A stretch of 14,359 nucleotides of DNA from an uncultured Altererythrobacter sp. (lineage in GTDB: Bacteria > Pseudomonadota > Alphaproteobacteria > Sphingomonadales > Sphingomonadaceae), in the NCBI GenBank assembly GCA_938009055.1, contig CALLIO010000333.1, positions 1-14,359 of the forward strand, given 5' to 3'. The position numbers and the translations under genes were made by a program. Of this stretch, positions 13,528 through 14,359 are shown one piece after another (the stretch's first letter is position 1; every line of letters starts with the position of its first letter). The notes under the pieces were generated by a model. It searched no databases, was not told the DNA's origin, and saw nothing but the letters and a program-made list of their open reading frames with translations.

Positions 13528-14151
13528 TTAGCTTAAGCCGTTGAGGTGGGCGATGATTTCGGTCTCGCTCACCACATCGGCATATTTGGCGTCCATATCG
13601 AACAGATTGGCTTCGTGAGGGGCGTCATGGCGGTCGCCCACAGCCTCTTTCACCACCGTTGTGATAAAGCCATGGCTCATCGCATCGACACATGAAGCGC
13701 GCACGCAGCCGCTAGTTGTCAGGCCCGTTAGGATCACATTGTCGACGCCCAGCGCTGTCAGGGTCGAGGCAAGTGAAGTGCCGAAGAAGGCACTGGGATA
13801 TTGTTTCGAGACAATCAGCTCGTCCGCAGTCGGATCCAGCCCCTTGGGCCAGGCGCCCATCGCGCTGCCTTGCAGAAAGTAACGCAGCGGCCGCGCTTTT
13901 TCGTAAAACCGCCCGCCGTCCATCGCCTTGGGGTGATAGACTACGTTGGTCAGAATGACGGGAATATCGGCTGAATGGGCGGCTTCGCGAACACGCAGAG
14001 CAGAGGCAAGCGTGTCTTCCACTCCTGCGTAAAGATCGCATTCGGGATCAAAGTAGCCTTCGACAAAGTCGATGAGCAGCAAGGCAGGCTTGTTCCCAAA
14101 ACCTGCCTTTTGCCCATAGGCCTTGGCGTAATTCTCATCCAATTGCGTCAT
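13528..14151 (-). CDS. Isochorismatase-fold cysteine amidohydrolase (N-carbamoylsarcosine amidase/maleamate amidase-like)
   Basis: This 207-residue enzyme has the cysteine hydrolase triad of the isochorismatase-like superfamily: Asp28 in LLLIDF, Lys116 in SKQYPSAFFGT, and nucleophile Cys149 in TTSGCVRAS. The GLTTSGCVRAS form is typical of N-carbamoylsarcosine amidohydrolase and maleamate amidase (NicF-like) and not of true isochorismatases, so the reaction is probably hydrolysis of a small amide or carbamoyl group to acid plus ammonia. The length is normal and there is no signal peptide, so it is cytoplasmic. The start at 14151 has GAGG about 8 bases upstream. It is convergent with the DUF1838 gene (12 bases between stops) and lies 43 bases downstream of the receptor end at 14195, probably in one transcript with it. 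The exact substrate is unknown. Confidence 0.88.
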   Translation of the reverse strand: MTQLDENYAKAYGQKAGFGNKPALLLIDFVEGYFDPECDLYAGVEDTLASALRVREAAHSADIPVILTNVVYHPKAMDGGRFYEKARPLRYFLQGSAMGAWPKGLDPTADELIVSKQYPSAFFGTSLASTLTALGVDNVILTGLTTSGCVRASCVDAMSHGFITTVVKEAVGDRHDAPHEANLFDMDAKYADVVSETEIIAHLNGLS

Positions 14152-14194
14152 GCTAATCGCCTCAATGCGTATTTCAAGTGGAGGCGCAGCTTAC

Positions 14195-14359
14195 TTAGAA
14201 TTTGTAAGCGACATCCACACCAAATCGCCGCAAACCGCCTGGCGAGATAAACGACCCGCCAAATTCGATCGCCGGGATCACCTCGTTGAGATAGCGCTCA
14301 TTGGTGAGGTTGTCAGCGAAGACCGAAATGGTCACCACATCATACTCGATGCCGATACG
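14195..14359 (-). CDS. TonB-dependent receptor, C-terminal end only (start outside window)
   Basis: The last 54 codons plus a TAA stop (14197-14195) of a gene entering from the right edge. The peptide ends with VTISVFADNLTNERYLN, a typical last-but-few barrel strand of TonB-dependent receptors, followed by GGLRRFGVDVAYKF with a terminal Phe. The frame is open to the window edge with no start. It is distinct from the complete receptor at 10060-12441 (end GVTLSFDY), so two receptors of this type lie within this region. It sits 43 bases upstream of the amidohydrolase gene on the same strand, which points to co-transcription. Confidence 0.85.
   Translation of the reverse strand, partial: RIGIEYDVVTISVFADNLTNERYLNEVIPAIEFGGSFISPGGLRRFGVDVAYKF

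Noticed and set aside
13512..13531. CTAAAA / TTTTAG inverted repeat between convergent stop codons as a bidirectional terminator
   Set aside because: The stem is only six mostly A-T pairs with an 8-base loop and no extended T-run; it overlaps both stop codons and is too weak to call.
13528..14151. True isochorismatase of siderophore synthesis
   Set aside because: The GLTTSGCVRAS nucleophile region is that of amidohydrolases, and no siderophore genes are present despite the neighbouring receptors.

Overview
The window looks like a chromosomal accessory metabolic region from an alphaproteobacterium, most likely of the order Sphingomonadales (Sphingomonadaceae/Erythrobacteraceae). The reasons are moderately high GC with dense gene packing, an intact TonB-dependent receptor plus the end of a second one, a Tat-type DUF1838 lipoprotein, and a MmgE/PrpD + SnoaL-like pair beside a receptor, a catabolic neighbourhood common in sphingomonads. 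This placement comes from protein style; there is no rRNA or marker gene here. I see no tRNA, rRNA, CRISPR array, integrase or insertion sequence, and no gene-free stretch longer than about 190 bases.

Layout. A divergent control region (4429-4635) separates two gene sets. Leftward run four genes whose stop and start codons overlap as ATGA at every junction: a membrane cytochrome b561-like/cytochrome c fusion (4428-3151), an MFS transporter (3154-1913), a SAM-dependent methyltransferase (1916-720) and a lipoprotein serine hydrolase of the beta-lactamase/class C fold, cut off by the window start (723-1). Rightward run a second methyltransferase of the same unusual subfamily (4636-5820, TTG start), an unrecognised 120-residue helical protein (5823-6185) and a second lipoprotein serine hydrolase (6217-7446). 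Each arm therefore carries one methyltransferase and one surface-type serine hydrolase, as if a two-gene module had been duplicated and placed on both sides of one promoter region.

Further right, after a 115-base gap, comes a second rightward set: MmgE/PrpD-family protein (7562-8986), SnoaL-like protein (8977-9387), a beta-rich protein resembling the calycin-like DUF3598 group (9416-9931), a TonB-dependent receptor (10060-12441) and a Tat-signal DUF1838 lipoprotein (12475-13515). Facing it on the minus strand are an isochorismatase-fold cysteine amidohydrolase (14151-13528) and, 43 bases upstream of that gene, the C-terminus of a second TonB-dependent receptor (14359-14195).

How they may work together (inference): outer-membrane receptors take in a scarce organic molecule, lipid-anchored serine hydrolases and the DUF1838 protein act on it in the envelope, the MFS carrier moves an acidic product inward, and the cytoplasmic MmgE/PrpD, SnoaL-like, amidohydrolase and methyltransferase proteins process it. 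The cytochrome b-c fusion suggests an oxidation step coupled to the respiratory chain. The substrate cannot be read from the sequence. The least explained parts are the mirrored methyltransferase/hydrolase pairs, the 120-residue protein between one pair, and the cytochrome fusion heading the other.
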